Positions 1 to 11,182 are shown, counted from the first letter of the stretch. The stretch: 64,000 nucleotides of DNA from Corynebacterium testudinoris (GCF_001021045.1 NZ_CP011545.1:434001-498000); one strand, 5' to 3'. Numbers and translations are program-made. Notes: generated from the sequence alone by a model not told the origin.

Positions 1-1
1 G

Positions 2-1200
<1,199 letters not shown>

Positions 1201-1210
<10 letters not shown>

Positions 1211-2793
1211 CTGGCCGCCTTGATCGCGGCGAGGAACTCGGCGTAGCGCTGGCGGATCTCCAACAACGGGGCCTGGACTTCCTGCGCGGAGATCGTCGCT
1301 ACCTCTCGGCGCAGGGCCTTGCGAGTGCGGCGCTTAACCCCGCCGCTGATCGCGACACCAAACACCGAAGTAAATAGTCCCAGCAGGATCCCCAGCAACA
1401 CTCCTCCGAGGATGAGCAGGGTGGGGATGGGCCAGCCTTCGATCTGCGGGATGATGTCATCCATGAGCGGATAGAGCGCGCCGGGCAGGAACGCAGCCAG
1501 GAGGTACCAGCCCACCCCCACCAGTGCCCCGAGGAGGGCCAGCCACTGGAGGACGGTGACAATGCCCCAGGCCCGTGAGGGTTGGGCGGGCAGTTTCGTG
1601 CGGGCGGCAGCGCGGTCGAGTGTTTCGGGGAGCTTGTCTGCGATCGCTTCCGTGCGGTCGACGATCGCCCCACCCCAGCGCTCCGGCAGGCCTTCTGCCA
1701 CGGCAGCTGCGTAGCCGCGTACCCCACGATGCGCGATGGCCCGGCCGGACGCATCCAAGCTGGGCAGGGACGTGCGGTGCACCCCGGTATCGTCTGCTTC
1801 CTCGCGCAGGCCCAGCCGCCGCAGCGGATCGGGGCGCAGACGCAGCAGCCACGAGGTGAGCAGCCACCCGGTCTTTTGGCCCAGCCGCTTGCGGTAGGCG
1901 GCGGCGGTGACGCCGGCGAGCTGATCGGTGCCCACGGCGTCGGAAAGCAAACCATCCATCTCCCGCTTCGCGGAATCCGGCACCTTCCTCACCCCCGGTG
2001 AATCGGTCCACCTGCTTATCGACGTCGTGATGTCCGCCTCAATGCGCGCCTGTTGCGCGCTGCGCCGGGCAGCCACGCGGGCGATCGCCTGCCGCAGGTC
2101 ATCGACGCCGAGGCCCGTGCGGGCGGACGTGGCAATGACGGAAACCTTTCTCAAGCCATCGTCGTTAAGCAACTGCTGCAATGAGGCGGCGACACTGCGG
2201 CGGTCGTCGGCAGTGAGTTTGTCCGCCTTGTTCAACACCGCCAGCGTGACGGAGCTGTGGGAGGCGTGCGGGCGAATGAACTGGTCATGGATGACCGAAT
2301 CGGCGTACTTCTCCGGATCGGTCACCCACACGAGGACATCGACCTGCCCCGCCAGGCGCGTGGCTATCTCGCGGTGCCGCGGCTCGACCGAATCAAAATC
2401 GGGCAGATCCAGCAGGATGAGACCGCCCGCTCCCGCGCTGAACTCGCCGGGCCGGTTGCGGCGATCCTCCACCCCGAGCCAGTCGAGGAGTTCCTCCGCA
2501 CCTTCCGGCTGCCACACCGCAGCCAGGGGAGACGAGGTGGTGGGGCGGCGCGCGGCGGTGACGCCCAGATCCTCGCCCACGACAGCATTGAACAGGGATG
2601 TCTTGCCGGAACCGGTCGCGCCGAAAAAGCCCACCACCGTGTGCTCGCCGGAGAGAGCGCGCCGTTCGGCGGCCGCAGCGGACACGCGCGTGAGAGAGGC
2701 ATGCTCAGCGGGGGAGAGGTAGGGCTCGCCGAGCTCGGCGGCGGTAGCGAGGGCGTCGAGACGCTCGCTGAGGCTTTTCTTCTTCGTGAACAC
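1201..2793 (-). CDS. Membrane-associated dynamin/YfjP-like GTPase (second of a pair)
   Basis: 530 residues from a GTG start with a GGAGGT ribosome site about 7 nt upstream, inside the 3' end of the preceding gene. GTPase motifs are intact: P-loop GATGSGKTS (about 58-66), G3 DLPDFDS (129-135) and G4 NKAD (188-191). Two hydrophobic stretches at about 410-485 should anchor it in the membrane. The DxPDFDS form of G3 is shared with its neighbour, so the two look like divergent paralogues that may work as a heteromer, as some bacterial dynamin pairs do. Only 3 nt separate it from the upstream GTPase, and it ends the fepB-fes-GTPase transcript. Its cellular role is unknown. Confidence 0.85.
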
Positions 2794-2796
2794 GCT

Positions 2797-4476
2797 CTAG
2801 ACCTCCGTCTGCCGGCGGACATCGCGCTGGGCGCTGAGGGCGGACTGGACAAGCTCCTGGGACGTCGTACCAGCCGTCAGCTGCGCAGTGACCTCGTCGT
2901 AGCGACTCCGCTCAGCGGCCATGAGCACCTCGATGCGCGCATTGAGATCCTCGCGGGCCCGCTTGGCCATCCGCCGCACGTTATCCTCACCGAAGATGGT
3001 CTCCAGGAGCTTTTGGCCCACGACCGCCGAGCCGCCCGCGATGGCGATCTCCCCGCCCGTCAGGCCCGCCGTCGACGCGAAAACCACCAGCATCAGCGCG
3101 ACGGTGACCACATTGAGGCTCAACGACATGATCCGCGCCTTCATGCGCTTATCCCCCGCGTTGTCCTGGATGTAGCTGACCAGCCCGGCCTGCCATTCCC
3201 GCACCAGCTCAGCAGCCTGCTCGCCGATGTCCGGGCTGGCCGCCGCCAACGTGGACGAAGAGGCCGCCCGCAGCTCCGGCGCCACGGACCCCAAGTGAGA
3301 CCACGACCGCACCGCGGCGGTGTCCGCCGAATCGACCACGACAGCGTGCAATCCCGCCTCGATCTCCTTCTCCACCTCGCGGATGGGCGCGGGCCGGCCC
3401 GTGAAGAAACTCCCGATCCGATCCACCGCCACCGAATACCACCGCTCGATCGTGCGGAACGCATCGGAGGTGCCCACGAAATCCTGCCACCGCTGCACCA
3501 CCTCCTGGCGCAACAGGTTGCCATCACTGGTCGCATCGATAACCTGCTCCACCGCGCGCTGATAGTTCGTATCAAACGCCCCCGCCAGCTGTGACCCAAA
3601 CTCCTCCTGCCGCGCCCGCTTTGCGGCTAAATCCTCCACCCGCTCCACCACGCGATTGACCGCCCCGAGGACGGTCTTGCCGGCCATGGCGCGCCGGGCG
3701 GCCGCATCCGCCGCCAACCCCTCAAGGTGCGCGGCTATCTCCGCCACCACTTCCCCCGGTAGCAGGCCTTCCAGCGGTCCCGCGTCCGGCACGGTGAATA
3801 AGGTGGCGTGGCCCAGCCCGGCTTCGCTCATCATGCGGCGCAGATCCGCGGGCACGGAATCTTCGTCCACGCGATTGAGAATCACAATGACCTCGATGTC
3901 GCGTCCCGCCGCCTCGTGCAGGAAATTCCACACCAACTGATCCGCATAACGCGAAGGCGTGGTCACGAATACCCACAGGTCCGCCGCGGCGAGCAGCTGC
4001 GACGCGAGCGCCCGATTGCGATCATCGATGGAATCGAAATCGGGGGCATCAAGAAGTGCTAGCCCCGGGCTGATGCTGTCGGTGGACACCGTCCGCAGTG
4101 ACGTCGCCGTCGGATTGGCCCCCGGTTCGCCCTGCTCACGCGCCAAGCCGGGGAGCACTCGATTCGAGTTGAACCAGGCGGAATCCGCCGGATTGGCCAC
4201 CAACACCGGCTGCCGCGTCGTCGGGCGAATAACGCCCGCCTGGCTCACCTGCTTGCCGACGATCGCGTTCACCAACGTCGACTTCCCGCTCCCGGTCGAG
4301 CCGCCCACCACCGCCAACAACGGCGCATCAATGTTGGCCAGGCGAGGCAGAATGTAATCATCGATCTGATCGACGACCGCCCTCGCCTCGGCCTGAGCTG
4401 AGTCATCGACGGCGAACGTCGCGTCCGCCACCGTCTCACGCAGGTGGACTACGGAATCCAACGATGAGTTGTTCAC
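2797..4476 (-). CDS. Dynamin-like GTPase (first of a pair)
   Basis: 559 residues starting at GTG, with a GTGA overlap with the stop of the esterase gene, so the two are probably translationally coupled. Motifs: P-loop GGSTGSGKST (about 58-67), G3 DAPDFDS (143-149) and G4 NRVD (201-204). A long, mostly helical region follows, with a hydrophobic hairpin at about 445-490 and a charged helical C-terminus. This is the plan of bacterial dynamin-like or YfjP/HflX-like membrane GTPases; I cannot assign a closer family. Coupling to siderophore genes suggests, but does not show, a role in membrane handling during iron limitation. Confidence 0.85.
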   Translation of the reverse strand: MNNSSLDSVVHLRETVADATFAVDDSAQAEARAVVDQIDDYILPRLANIDAPLLAVVGGSTGSGKSTLVNAIVGKQVSQAGVIRPTTRQPVLVANPADSAWFNSNRVLPGLAREQGEPGANPTATSLRTVSTDSISPGLALLDAPDFDSIDDRNRALASQLLAAADLWVFVTTPSRYADQLVWNFLHEAAGRDIEVIVILNRVDEDSVPADLRRMMSEAGLGHATLFTVPDAGPLEGLLPGEVVAEIAAHLEGLAADAAARRAMAGKTVLGAVNRVVERVEDLAAKRARQEEFGSQLAGAFDTNYQRAVEQVIDATSDGNLLRQEVVQRWQDFVGTSDAFRTIERWYSVAVDRIGSFFTGRPAPIREVEKEIEAGLHAVVVDSADTAAVRSWSHLGSVAPELRAASSSTLAAASPDIGEQAAELVREWQAGLVSYIQDNAGDKRMKARIMSLSLNVVTVALMLVVFASTAGLTGGEIAIAGGSAVVGQKLLETIFGEDNVRRMAKRAREDLNARIEVLMAAERSRYDEVTAQLTAGTTSQELVQSALSAQRDVRRQTEV

Positions 4477-5648
4477 TCATTCATTGTGGCAGAAACTCCG
4501 ACATCCGTGAGCTGATCAATGAGTAAACCCCGCCAACATGCCACGTCGTGCCCGCCTTCATAAATACTGAGGTCGGAGTTCCATTGCTGGGACTGCAAGG
4601 CGTGACCTAACTGTTTCACCCAGGGGACTGACGAAGTTTCATTACTCCCCACACTCAATCGAATTCGAGGGGAATATGCCGTGGCTGGTGATACGGCATC
4701 CACCAGCCACGAGCGCTCCTGTTGATCCAGATCACGGGGTGAACCCGTGTTGTCAGGTTGCCACCACATGGACGGCGACATTGCCAACACCGCATCCACT
4801 GCATCGGGTTGTTCCAACGCCAGCCGGATTCCCACCGCCCCGCCCAGGCTGAAGCCGGCGAAAACACAATGCGGAATGCTAGAAAGATCGGCGCCGCCGG
4901 GCTGCCTCCCAGCAACGTCGGACGCCCACGCCCGGGCTGTGGCAATAAAGTCGAGACTCCCGCCCAGAAGTGTTCGCCGATCGGCGGCACTGTTATTGCT
5001 GATACCCAACACTGCTGTCGGCCTCAGCCGCCCCCGGGTAACAGCGTGCTCGATGGCGAAGGGAAGACCCAGCCGCTCGAACCACTGTTCCGCATCATGG
5101 ATGATGAGCAACTGTTCAGGCGGCTGCGGCGGCAGGTACAACCAGTGTGGGCGCCCACCGACGGTGTCGGTGTGCAGGAAACCTTGTAACGGCGCCCGGT
5201 GGTTCGACTCCCATTCGTGTTGGAGGTGTGCCCGCGGCCCAGCGAGAACCGACAAGCCGCGGTCGCCGTCCCTCGCCAGCGGACGGGAGCGGTTGAAGGG
5301 ATCGTAGAAGCTGAAGAACGCGTTGTGTGGTGGGGGACCGGCTGGCGGTGGGCCATCGACGAAGAACCCATAGGAAGCGCGAAGGGCCGGTGACAACCGG
5401 AGCGTCAGGGTCCACACGTCGGTTCCGGGAATGGCGTGCATGGTCCCGCGCGAGACGTTCGCCTTGTCGGTCACCCGGTTGATGGAGAGGTGAACCGGCC
5501 GGGCCTCAGGGGCAATGATTCCCGGGTTGCGCCAATAAAAGGTCGCCTCAGTACCTTGCTTATTCCAGACTGGGGTACCGGTGCGCGCCAGTGCAGCCCA
5601 GAAGTGCTCGCGCGCCTCTGGGCTGGCTCCGGGAAGTGGCGGACGCAA
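4473..5648 (-). CDS. fes: Fes-type ferric-siderophore esterase
   Basis: 391 residues from a TTG start, one base after the fepB stop. The N-terminal half resembles the enterochelin-esterase N domain. The C-terminal half is an esterase-D alpha/beta hydrolase with nucleophile motif GFSLGG (Ser267) followed by MSPSMWW, and a likely catalytic His in YEGGHD (His367). No signal peptide is visible, so it should act in the cytoplasm, cleaving ester-type siderophores after import to release iron. Position between a siderophore-binding protein and two GTPases, with near-zero spacing, indicates one transcript controlled from the DtxR box before fepB. Confidence 0.88.
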   Translation of the reverse strand: MRPPLPGASPEAREHFWAALARTGTPVWNKQGTEATFYWRNPGIIAPEARPVHLSINRVTDKANVSRGTMHAIPGTDVWTLTLRLSPALRASYGFFVDGPPPAGPPPHNAFFSFYDPFNRSRPLARDGDRGLSVLAGPRAHLQHEWESNHRAPLQGFLHTDTVGGRPHWLYLPPQPPEQLLIIHDAEQWFERLGLPFAIEHAVTRGRLRPTAVLGISNNSAADRRTLLGGSLDFIATARAWASDVAGRQPGGADLSSIPHCVFAGFSLGGAVGIRLALEQPDAVDAVLAMSPSMWWQPDNTGSPRDLDQQERSWLVDAVSPATAYSPRIRLSVGSNETSSVPWVKQLGHALQSQQWNSDLSIYEGGHDVACWRGLLIDQLTDVGVSATMNE

Positions 5649-5649
5649 C

Positions 5650-6693
5650 CTAGGAGTATTCCTTCTGCAGGAAGTCCACCAGCATGGTGGCGCTGAAGTA
5701 ATCTAAGCGGAAGCTCTCCGGGAACAACCCGACGACTCGGTTCGCCGCAACGGCCGGGTTCTCCACTAGGGCCGGGTTGGTGCGCACGATGTCCTCCGCG
5801 GGAGTGCCGGGATCAAGGTTCATGACGAACACGGTCTCACCCTGCAGTGCCGGAGCAACATTTTCCTGATTGACTCCCTTGATGTCACTGCGGTTTCCAC
5901 CCTGGGCAGTGGTGCCAATCAACTCCTCGGCGGGAACCGCGACGTCGAAACCAAGCTCGCTAAACAGCGTGCCCTGAGCAGACTCAGGGGTGAAGAAGTT
6001 CACTCCGCCATCGCGGCTCAAGGAGATGATGTTGACCGGCTGCGGCGGCAACGTGATGGCAGCGGCGGCCTTTTCTACCGAATCTTCAAACCCGGTGATC
6101 AGCTCCGTAGCTTTGTCTTCTCGCCCGGTGACCTCACCCAAGTACGTGGTGATCTCCTCCCAGCTCTGGTTGGAGTAGTCGATGACAATGACGGGAACAA
6201 CCGCCGCGAGCTGATCATAAACAGACACCGCGGAATCCTGCCCGACGTTCGACATCACCACCAGGTCCGGGTTCTGCGCGAGGATCGCCTCAACATTCGG
6301 CTCGATTTGATAAAGCGGCGCGACGTTTTCCTCGCGAGCAATGTCGACCCACTGCTCACCAAAACCCTCCTCATCCGAGAAGATCGGGGAGGCAGCTTGG
6401 CCGCCGCCCGAACCGACCACGGGCGCATCCAACGCCAGGAGGGAGCCGGTGAGCGTGACGGAAGCGGAGACAATGCGCTGGGGCTGAGACTCGAGGGTCA
6501 CTTCAGTGCTGGCGCCTGAGCCGTCGACGGTAGTGATCTCACGGGGCCAGCTGGTCGACGCCGCGTCGGCGGCGGTGCTGCTGCTCGGTGCTGCGGAGGT
6601 GTCATTGGCGCTGGTGCAGGCGCTGAGCCCGCCGAGCGAAAGGGCCAAGAGCGCGGCGCACGAGGTGGTCAGAATGCGGTTCCGAGTGGTCAA
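5650..6693 (-). CDS. fepB: Iron-siderophore ABC transporter binding lipoprotein (FepB-like)
   Basis: 347 residues from the TTG at 6693, chosen because GGAG lies 6 nt before it; a longer TTG start at 6705 has no such site. The N-terminus is a lipoprotein signal with lipobox LSAC (Cys26), followed by a Thr/Ser/Ala-rich linker and a periplasmic-binding-protein type III fold (motifs QPQRIVSASVTLTG, NPDLVVMSNVG). It should capture ferric siderophore at the outer face of the membrane and deliver it to FepDG. It heads the fepB-fes-GTPase-GTPase unit and sits 31 nt downstream of a DtxR box. Confidence 0.9.
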   Translation of the reverse strand: MTTRNRILTTSCAALLALSLGGLSACTSANDTSAAPSSSTAADAASTSWPREITTVDGSGASTEVTLESQPQRIVSASVTLTGSLLALDAPVVGSGGGQAASPIFSDEEGFGEQWVDIAREENVAPLYQIEPNVEAILAQNPDLVVMSNVGQDSAVSVYDQLAAVVPVIVIDYSNQSWEEITTYLGEVTGREDKATELITGFEDSVEKAAAAITLPPQPVNIISLSRDGGVNFFTPESAQGTLFSELGFDVAVPAEELIGTTAQGGNRSDIKGVNQENVAPALQGETVFVMNLDPGTPAEDIVRTNPALVENPAVAANRVVGLFPESFRLDYFSATMLVDFLQKEYS

Positions 6694-6723
6694 AGGAAAC
6701 TCCAAAACTCTGCGAATAGTTGC

Positions 6724-6742
6724 ACAGGTTAGGCTAACCTAT
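6724..6742 (-). promoter_or_regulatory. DtxR box upstream of fepB
   Basis: The 19 bases ACAGGTTAGGCTAACCTAT match the palindromic DtxR consensus at 16 of 19 positions by eye. It lies between the end of fepC and the start of fepB, where a promoter for the fepB unit must be, so iron-loaded DtxR should repress that unit. Confidence 0.88.
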
Positions 6743-6775
6743 TGCAGGATTGTGTGACGGTGGGGGTAGGCGCAG

Positions 6776-7549
6776 TTAGCGAGGAACGATGAGGGGCCCG
6801 CCGCTCACAGGATCGGTCGTGACAAGGGCGGATAGGCCGAAGGTAGCGGCGAGAGTTTCCTCGGTAAGTACCTCTGCGGGGGTGCCCGTCGCCGCAATCT
6901 GCCCATCCCGACCGATCGCTACGATGTGGTCGGAGAACCGCGCCGCCAAATTGAGATCATGCAAGACCATGATGACCGTGCGATTCTCCTCCACCTGCAT
7001 GGCGCGCACGAGTCGCAGGACCTCGAGACTGTGGGCAAGATCCAGATAGGTGGTCGGCTCATCCAACAGCATCGTCGACGCATCCTGTGCCAAAGTCATG
7101 GCGATCCACACTCGCTGGCGCTGCCCTCCGGAAAGATCCCCCACTGGCCGATCCTGCAGCTCCTCCAACTGGGTCGTAGCAATCGCATGCTGGACCGCTT
7201 CTTCGTCCGACGTCGACCAACGCCCCAACAAGCCTTGGTACGGATGGCGGCCGCGAGAAATCAATTGGTAAACGCTCAACCCATCAGGGGCAGTCGGGGA
7301 CTGGGGGAGCAAGGTCAACGATCGCGCCCGCTCACGACGAGGAATGGACTTGATTTCCCGACCGCCCAGCATGACCGAGCCCGAATAATCCAACAACGAG
7401 CACATCGTCTTCAGCAGGGTCGATTTACCGCACCCATTCGGGCCGATGAAGGTGCTGACGCGATTGTCCGGGAGTTCCACCGTGGCGTTGCGCACCACCG
7501 GCTGGTCCCCGTACCCAACGGTGACATTGTGAAGAGAAAAGCGGCTCAT
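6776..7549 (-). CDS. fepC: Iron-siderophore ABC transporter ATP-binding protein (FepC-like)
   Basis: 257 residues from the ATG at 7549. The open frame runs further upstream but that part is only the permease gene read in another frame. Walker A is GPNGCGKST (36-44), the signature is LSGGQRQRV, and Walker B is MLLDEPTTYLD. This matches FecE/FepC ATPases that power ferric-siderophore import. The ATG overlaps the stop of the preceding permease by 4 nt (ATGA), showing translational coupling in a fepD-fepG-fepC unit. Confidence 0.93.
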   Translation of the reverse strand: MSRFSLHNVTVGYGDQPVVRNATVELPDNRVSTFIGPNGCGKSTLLKTMCSLLDYSGSVMLGGREIKSIPRRERARSLTLLPQSPTAPDGLSVYQLISRGRHPYQGLLGRWSTSDEEAVQHAIATTQLEELQDRPVGDLSGGQRQRVWIAMTLAQDASTMLLDEPTTYLDLAHSLEVLRLVRAMQVEENRTVIMVLHDLNLAARFSDHIVAIGRDGQIAATGTPAEVLTEETLAATFGLSALVTTDPVSGGPLIVPR

Positions 7550-8541
7550 GCGCGGGCCTTTCGATTGCCAGTAAGCAGGAGATACAGGAGCACTGGAGCC
7601 CCCAAGAAAGCAGTAAGAACGCCCACCGGAAGCTCCCACGGGACGACAACCCGCGTGCACAGGTCCGCCCCTACCAACAGCAGCGCGCCGGTGGATGCCG
7701 ACAGGAGCAACGGAGGCGTCGGGGTCCCGGCCAAGCGGCGCGCGATCTGCGGAGTCACGAAGGCGAGGAAAGAAATAGGGCCAGCCGCAGACACCGCCAC
7801 CGCCGCCAGGGCGACAGCGGTGAGAAGCTGCGCAGCCTGGGCGAGGGGAACGTGATGGCCCAATACGTGCGCCGTCGTCTCCCCGAGGCTTAACGCCGCC
7901 AGCTGGAATGCCAACCACCCAGCAGCCGCGACGGCGAAGAACAATACGAGGAGCGGGGCCCACGCGTTGGAATAGTCCCGGCCATTGAGGCTGCCGGTGA
8001 GCCACATTCTGGCCTCGATCGCGCGATCGAGCTCCGCCCACGCCAGGAGCCAGGTCGTCAGAGCCGAAAGGAAAATCGACACGCCCACGCCAATAAGTAC
8101 CAGCCGCATGAGGTCTCTCCGCGCCCGGCCGGCAATCAGCCAAATCACCAGCGCCGTGACCAGGGAACCACACACCGCAGCCAAGGGGATACCGATGGAC
8201 GTGGACACAATCGACCCCGAACTGCCGAAGACGATGACCAAGGCGGCGGCCAGGGATGCCCCATTCGTGATGCCAAGAATGTCGGGGCTGGCCAGCGGAT
8301 TGCGGGCCACCGACTGGGTGAGGGCTCCCGAATATGCCAGGCATGCCCCCACCGCAGCACCGACGATTCCTCGCCCGAGGCGAAGGTCCAGGACTACCGC
8401 GCGTTCGATGGGTGTGCCGCCTCCCCATATGACCGACAGCACTGTACTCAGGTCAAGGGGATAGTCCCCCACGGTGGCACCCACGCAGATGAGTAGAAAC
8501 GTCGAGACCAGCGTCAGCGCCAGCCAGAAATAGACCCTCAT
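7546..8541 (-). CDS. fepG: Iron-siderophore ABC transporter permease (FepG-like)
   Basis: 331 residues starting MRVYFWLALT at the ATG at 8541, a 4-nt overlap with the upstream permease stop. Many hydrophobic helices, the FecCD motif QSVARNPLASPDILG and the conserved GPISFLAFVTPQIAR place it in the FecCD permease family. It should pair with the FepD-like permease to form the membrane channel driven by FepC. Confidence 0.92.
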   Translation of the reverse strand: MRVYFWLALTLVSTFLLICVGATVGDYPLDLSTVLSVIWGGGTPIERAVVLDLRLGRGIVGAAVGACLAYSGALTQSVARNPLASPDILGITNGASLAAALVIVFGSSGSIVSTSIGIPLAAVCGSLVTALVIWLIAGRARRDLMRLVLIGVGVSIFLSALTTWLLAWAELDRAIEARMWLTGSLNGRDYSNAWAPLLVLFFAVAAAGWLAFQLAALSLGETTAHVLGHHVPLAQAAQLLTAVALAAVAVSAAGPISFLAFVTPQIARRLAGTPTPPLLLSASTGALLLVGADLCTRVVVPWELPVGVLTAFLGAPVLLYLLLTGNRKARA

Positions 8542-9608
8542 ACGCCACCTCGGACAAAGCCGCGGCGAACAAGGGTGATGAACAGGGGGACACCCATCAG
8601 GGCCAACACAATCCCCATCGGAAGCTCGCCCGGCTGCGCGAGGAGGCGGCCTAGGATATCCGCGACGAGCGCTAGAACCGCGCCGAGACAGATAGAGAGG
8701 GGAATGATCTGCCGATAGTCCGGTCCCGTCAGGGAGCGCACCATATGCGGGGCGGCCAGCCCAATGAACATGACCGGTCCAGCGCACGACACGGCGACCG
8801 CGCCGAGCACGCTGATGGTGAGCAGACCCATGAGTTGGGCACCGGCAACGTTGATGCCTAACGACGCCGCGATGTCATCGCCCAAGCTCAACAGGTTAAG
8901 GGTGCGTCCCAAAAATACCGAGGCGATCAATCCGAGAATCAGCACAACAACCGTGCTTCGCGCCACGGCGAGATCCCGGCCCGCCACCGACCCGGTCGAC
9001 CACACCCGCAGCATGTCCAACACCGCTGCATTCTGCAGCATGAGGGCATTGACCACCGACATCAACAATGCCGTCAGCGCCATGCCGGCCAAGACGTAGG
9101 CGAGCGGGCCGTAACTACCTGCGCCGCGACCCCGAGCGGCGAGCAGGAACACCACCACTGTGGTGGCTAAAGCGCCGACCAGAGCGGGCCACAAAAATTG
9201 GGTGGGGGAGCTCACGATGCCCAGGGTTAAGGCAATGGCGATGGCCGCCGCCGCCCCCGCATTGACGCCCAAAATACCGGGGTCGGCGAGCGGGTTGCGG
9301 GTAAAGCCCTGCATCAACGCACCCGCGGCGCCGAGGGCGCCGCCGGCAAATATGGCCAGCACCGCCCGGGGCACCCGGCCGGCGATAAGCAGCTGGAGAT
9401 CATTAAAAGGCTGGGAAGCAGCAAAATCCGCATCGAAGGCCAGGCGAACCGCCTGCGGCATGATCCGCAGGACCTCGCCGGGATCGGTCGCCCGAGCACC
9501 AACCAGCAGGCTCAGGACAAACAAGCCCGCCAGAGAGAAGATCACGCCGAGAAAGAAGAGCCCACCCCTCAGTGGTGTGGGTGGGGATAAGCGAGTTGGT
9601 CGGCGCAC
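8538..9608 (-). CDS. fepD: Iron-siderophore ABC transporter permease (FepD-like)
   Basis: 356 residues from a GTG start. FecCD family motifs are clear: MQGFTRNPLADPGILG and CAGPVMFIGLAAPHMVR, with about nine membrane helices. It is the first gene of the import unit. The GTG follows a CATAAT hexamer by 6 nt without a useful Shine-Dalgarno, so the message may be leaderless; a DtxR box abuts that hexamer. Confidence 0.92.
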   Translation of the reverse strand: MRRPTRLSPPTPLRGGLFFLGVIFSLAGLFVLSLLVGARATDPGEVLRIMPQAVRLAFDADFAASQPFNDLQLLIAGRVPRAVLAIFAGGALGAAGALMQGFTRNPLADPGILGVNAGAAAAIAIALTLGIVSSPTQFLWPALVGALATTVVVFLLAARGRGAGSYGPLAYVLAGMALTALLMSVVNALMLQNAAVLDMLRVWSTGSVAGRDLAVARSTVVVLILGLIASVFLGRTLNLLSLGDDIAASLGINVAGAQLMGLLTISVLGAVAVSCAGPVMFIGLAAPHMVRSLTGPDYRQIIPLSICLGAVLALVADILGRLLAQPGELPMGIVLALMGVPLFITLVRRGFVRGGV

Positions 9609-9614
9609 CGGTCC

Positions 9615-9638
9615 ATTATGGAGGTCAGGCTATCCTAA
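9615..9638 (-). promoter_or_regulatory. fepD promoter with DtxR box
   Basis: On the minus strand a CATAAT -10 candidate (9620-9615) is followed by 6 nt and the fepD GTG. Overlapping its first base, 9620-9638 (GGAGGTCAGGCTATCCTAA on +) matches the DtxR consensus at 15 of 19 positions. A repressor bound here would cover the -10/-35 interval. Confidence 0.8.
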
Positions 9639-9870
9639 ATTCAACCGAGCGGTTGATGGGCGGGTTTGGAACGAACTCGGAGAATATGGTTGAATACTCG
9701 GGTTGACCGTGTTGGTCGGCGTTGCATGCTTTTCCGAATGTGACGTCGAGACCCTTCGACCACCCTGTGGGGTGCGTTCGTCGATAAGCAAGGAAAACAG
9801 CAAGACAATAGACCAGGTGCGCGCAAGGCCGGAAATCTTCGCGCACATTAATCCAGGTCAGGAGACCAAA
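9639..9870 (+). other. Leader/promoter region before rplN, no gene
   Basis: I see no coding region here. It must hold the promoter of the rplN unit because fepD runs the other way. TTGACC at 9703-9708 is a possible -35, but the hexamer 17 nt on is poor. A 7-bp inverted repeat (GTGCGCG near 9821, CGCGCAC at 9840-9846) could form a leader hairpin. Confidence 0.4.
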
Positions 9871-10239
9871 GTGATTCAGCAGGAATCGCGTCTGAAGATC
9901 GCCGATAACACCGGCGCCAGGGAAATCCTGTGCATCCGTGTGCTCGGCGGCTCGACCCGACGCTTTGCCGGAATCGGTGACGTCATCGTCGCCACCGTCA
10001 AGGAGGCAACTCCGGGTGGCAACGTCAAGGCCGGCGAAATCGTCAAGGCCGTCATCGTTCGCACCAAGAAGGAAACCCGTCGCGCAGACGGTTCCTACAT
10101 CCGCTTCGACGAGAACGCGGCTGTCATCATCAAGACCGACAACGAGCCGCGCGGAACCCGCATCTTCGGCCCAGTTGCTCGTGAACTTCGTGAGAAGAAG
10201 TTCATGAAGATCGTGTCGCTTGCACCGGAGGTGATTTAG
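9871..10239 (+). CDS. rplN: 50S ribosomal protein L14
   Basis: 122 residues from a GTG with GGAG 6 nt upstream, the normal L14 length ([21 protein letters not shown]). The frame stays open upstream but only from this start is it L14. It binds 23S rRNA near the L19 and 16S bridge. In most bacteria rpsQ precedes it; here the siderophore importer lies upstream, so the S10-side genes are separated. Confidence 0.97.
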   Translation: MIQQESRLKIADNTGAREILCIRVLGGSTRRFAGIGDVIVATVKEATPGGNVKAGEIVKAVIVRTKKETRRADGSYIRFDENAAVIIKTDNEPRGTRIFGPVARELREKKFMKIVSLAPEVI

Positions 10240-10554
10240 TTGAAGATCCACAAGGGCGATATGGTCCTCGTCATCTCTGGCCCCGACAAGGGCGCCAAGG
10301 GCAAGGTCATTCAGGCTTTCCCGAAGAAGGAAAAGGTCCTCGTTGAGGGCGTCAACCGCATCAAGAAGCACGTCGCTAACTCCGCACCGGAGCGCGGCGC
10401 TGAGTCCGGCGGAATTGTTACCCAGGAGGCACCGATCCACGTCTCCAACGTGATGGTCCTGGACTCCGACGGCAACCCGACCCGCGTCGGTTACCGCTTC
10501 GACGAGAACGGCAAGAAAGTCCGTATCTCGCGTCGCAACGGGAAGGACATCTAA
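10240..10554 (+). CDS. rplX: 50S ribosomal protein L24
   Basis: 104 residues from a TTG start directly after the rplN stop, with GGAGG 8 nt upstream inside rplN. The KOW motif region ([19 protein letters not shown]) is typical of L24, an assembly initiator that binds the 5' end of 23S rRNA. Confidence 0.96.
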   Translation: MKIHKGDMVLVISGPDKGAKGKVIQAFPKKEKVLVEGVNRIKKHVANSAPERGAESGGIVTQEAPIHVSNVMVLDSDGNPTRVGYRFDENGKKVRISRRNGKDI

Positions 10555-10556
10555 GC

Positions 10557-11111
10557 ATGAGCGAGAACTACACCCCGCGTCTGAAGACTCGCTACCGCGA
10601 GGAAATCCGCACCAAGCTCAATGACGAATTCTCCTACGAGAACGTCATGCAGATCCCCGGCGTCACCAAGGTTGTTGTCAACATGGGTGTCGGCGAGGCT
10701 GCTCGCGACTCCAAGCTGATCAACGGTGCCCTCGAGGACCTGACCCTCATCACCGGCCAGAAGCCGCAGCTGCGTCGCGCCAAGAAGTCCATCGCGAACT
10801 TCAAGCTCCGCGAAGGCATGCCGATCGGCGCCCGCGTCACCCTCCGCGGCGACCGCATGTGGGAGTTCCTCGACCGTCTGCTGACCGTCGCCCTCCCCCG
10901 TATCCGCGACTTCCGCGGCCTGTCTGACCAGCAGTTCGACGGCCACGGCAACTACACCTTCGGCCTCAACGAGCAGACCATGTTCTACGAGATCGATGTC
11001 GACAAGGTCGATCGCCCCCGCGGCATGGACATCACTGTCGTCACCACCGCCTCCAACAACGACGAAGGCCGTGCCCTGCTCCGCGAGCTCGGCTTCCCCT
11101 TCAAGAAGTAG
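10557..11111 (+). CDS. rplE: 50S ribosomal protein L5
   Basis: 184 residues, full length, with L5 motifs VVNMGVGEA and the C-terminal MDITVVTTA. It binds 5S rRNA. The usual next genes rpsN and rpsH do not follow: a terminator ends the unit here and rpsH resumes about 2.3 kb downstream. Confidence 0.97.
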   Translation: MSENYTPRLKTRYREEIRTKLNDEFSYENVMQIPGVTKVVVNMGVGEAARDSKLINGALEDLTLITGQKPQLRRAKKSIANFKLREGMPIGARVTLRGDRMWEFLDRLLTVALPRIRDFRGLSDQQFDGHGNYTFGLNEQTMFYEIDVDKVDRPRGMDITVVTTASNNDEGRALLRELGFPFKK

Positions 11112-11125
11112 GCAGTTCGGTCTGA

Positions 11126-11170
11126 AACGCCCTCATTGTTCCCCGGTCGGGGGACGGTGGGGGCGTTTTT
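11126..11170 (+). terminator. Terminator after rplE
   Basis: AACGCCC at 11126-11132 pairs with GGGCGTT at 11161-11167, with further C/G pairing inside, and a run of T follows. Confidence 0.8.
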
Positions 11171-11182
11171 GCTGCTTCCCCT

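Noticed and set aside
2257..3594. 445-codon plus-strand frame opposite the GTPases
   Set aside because: Shadow of the two GTPase genes, whose motifs are intact on the minus strand.
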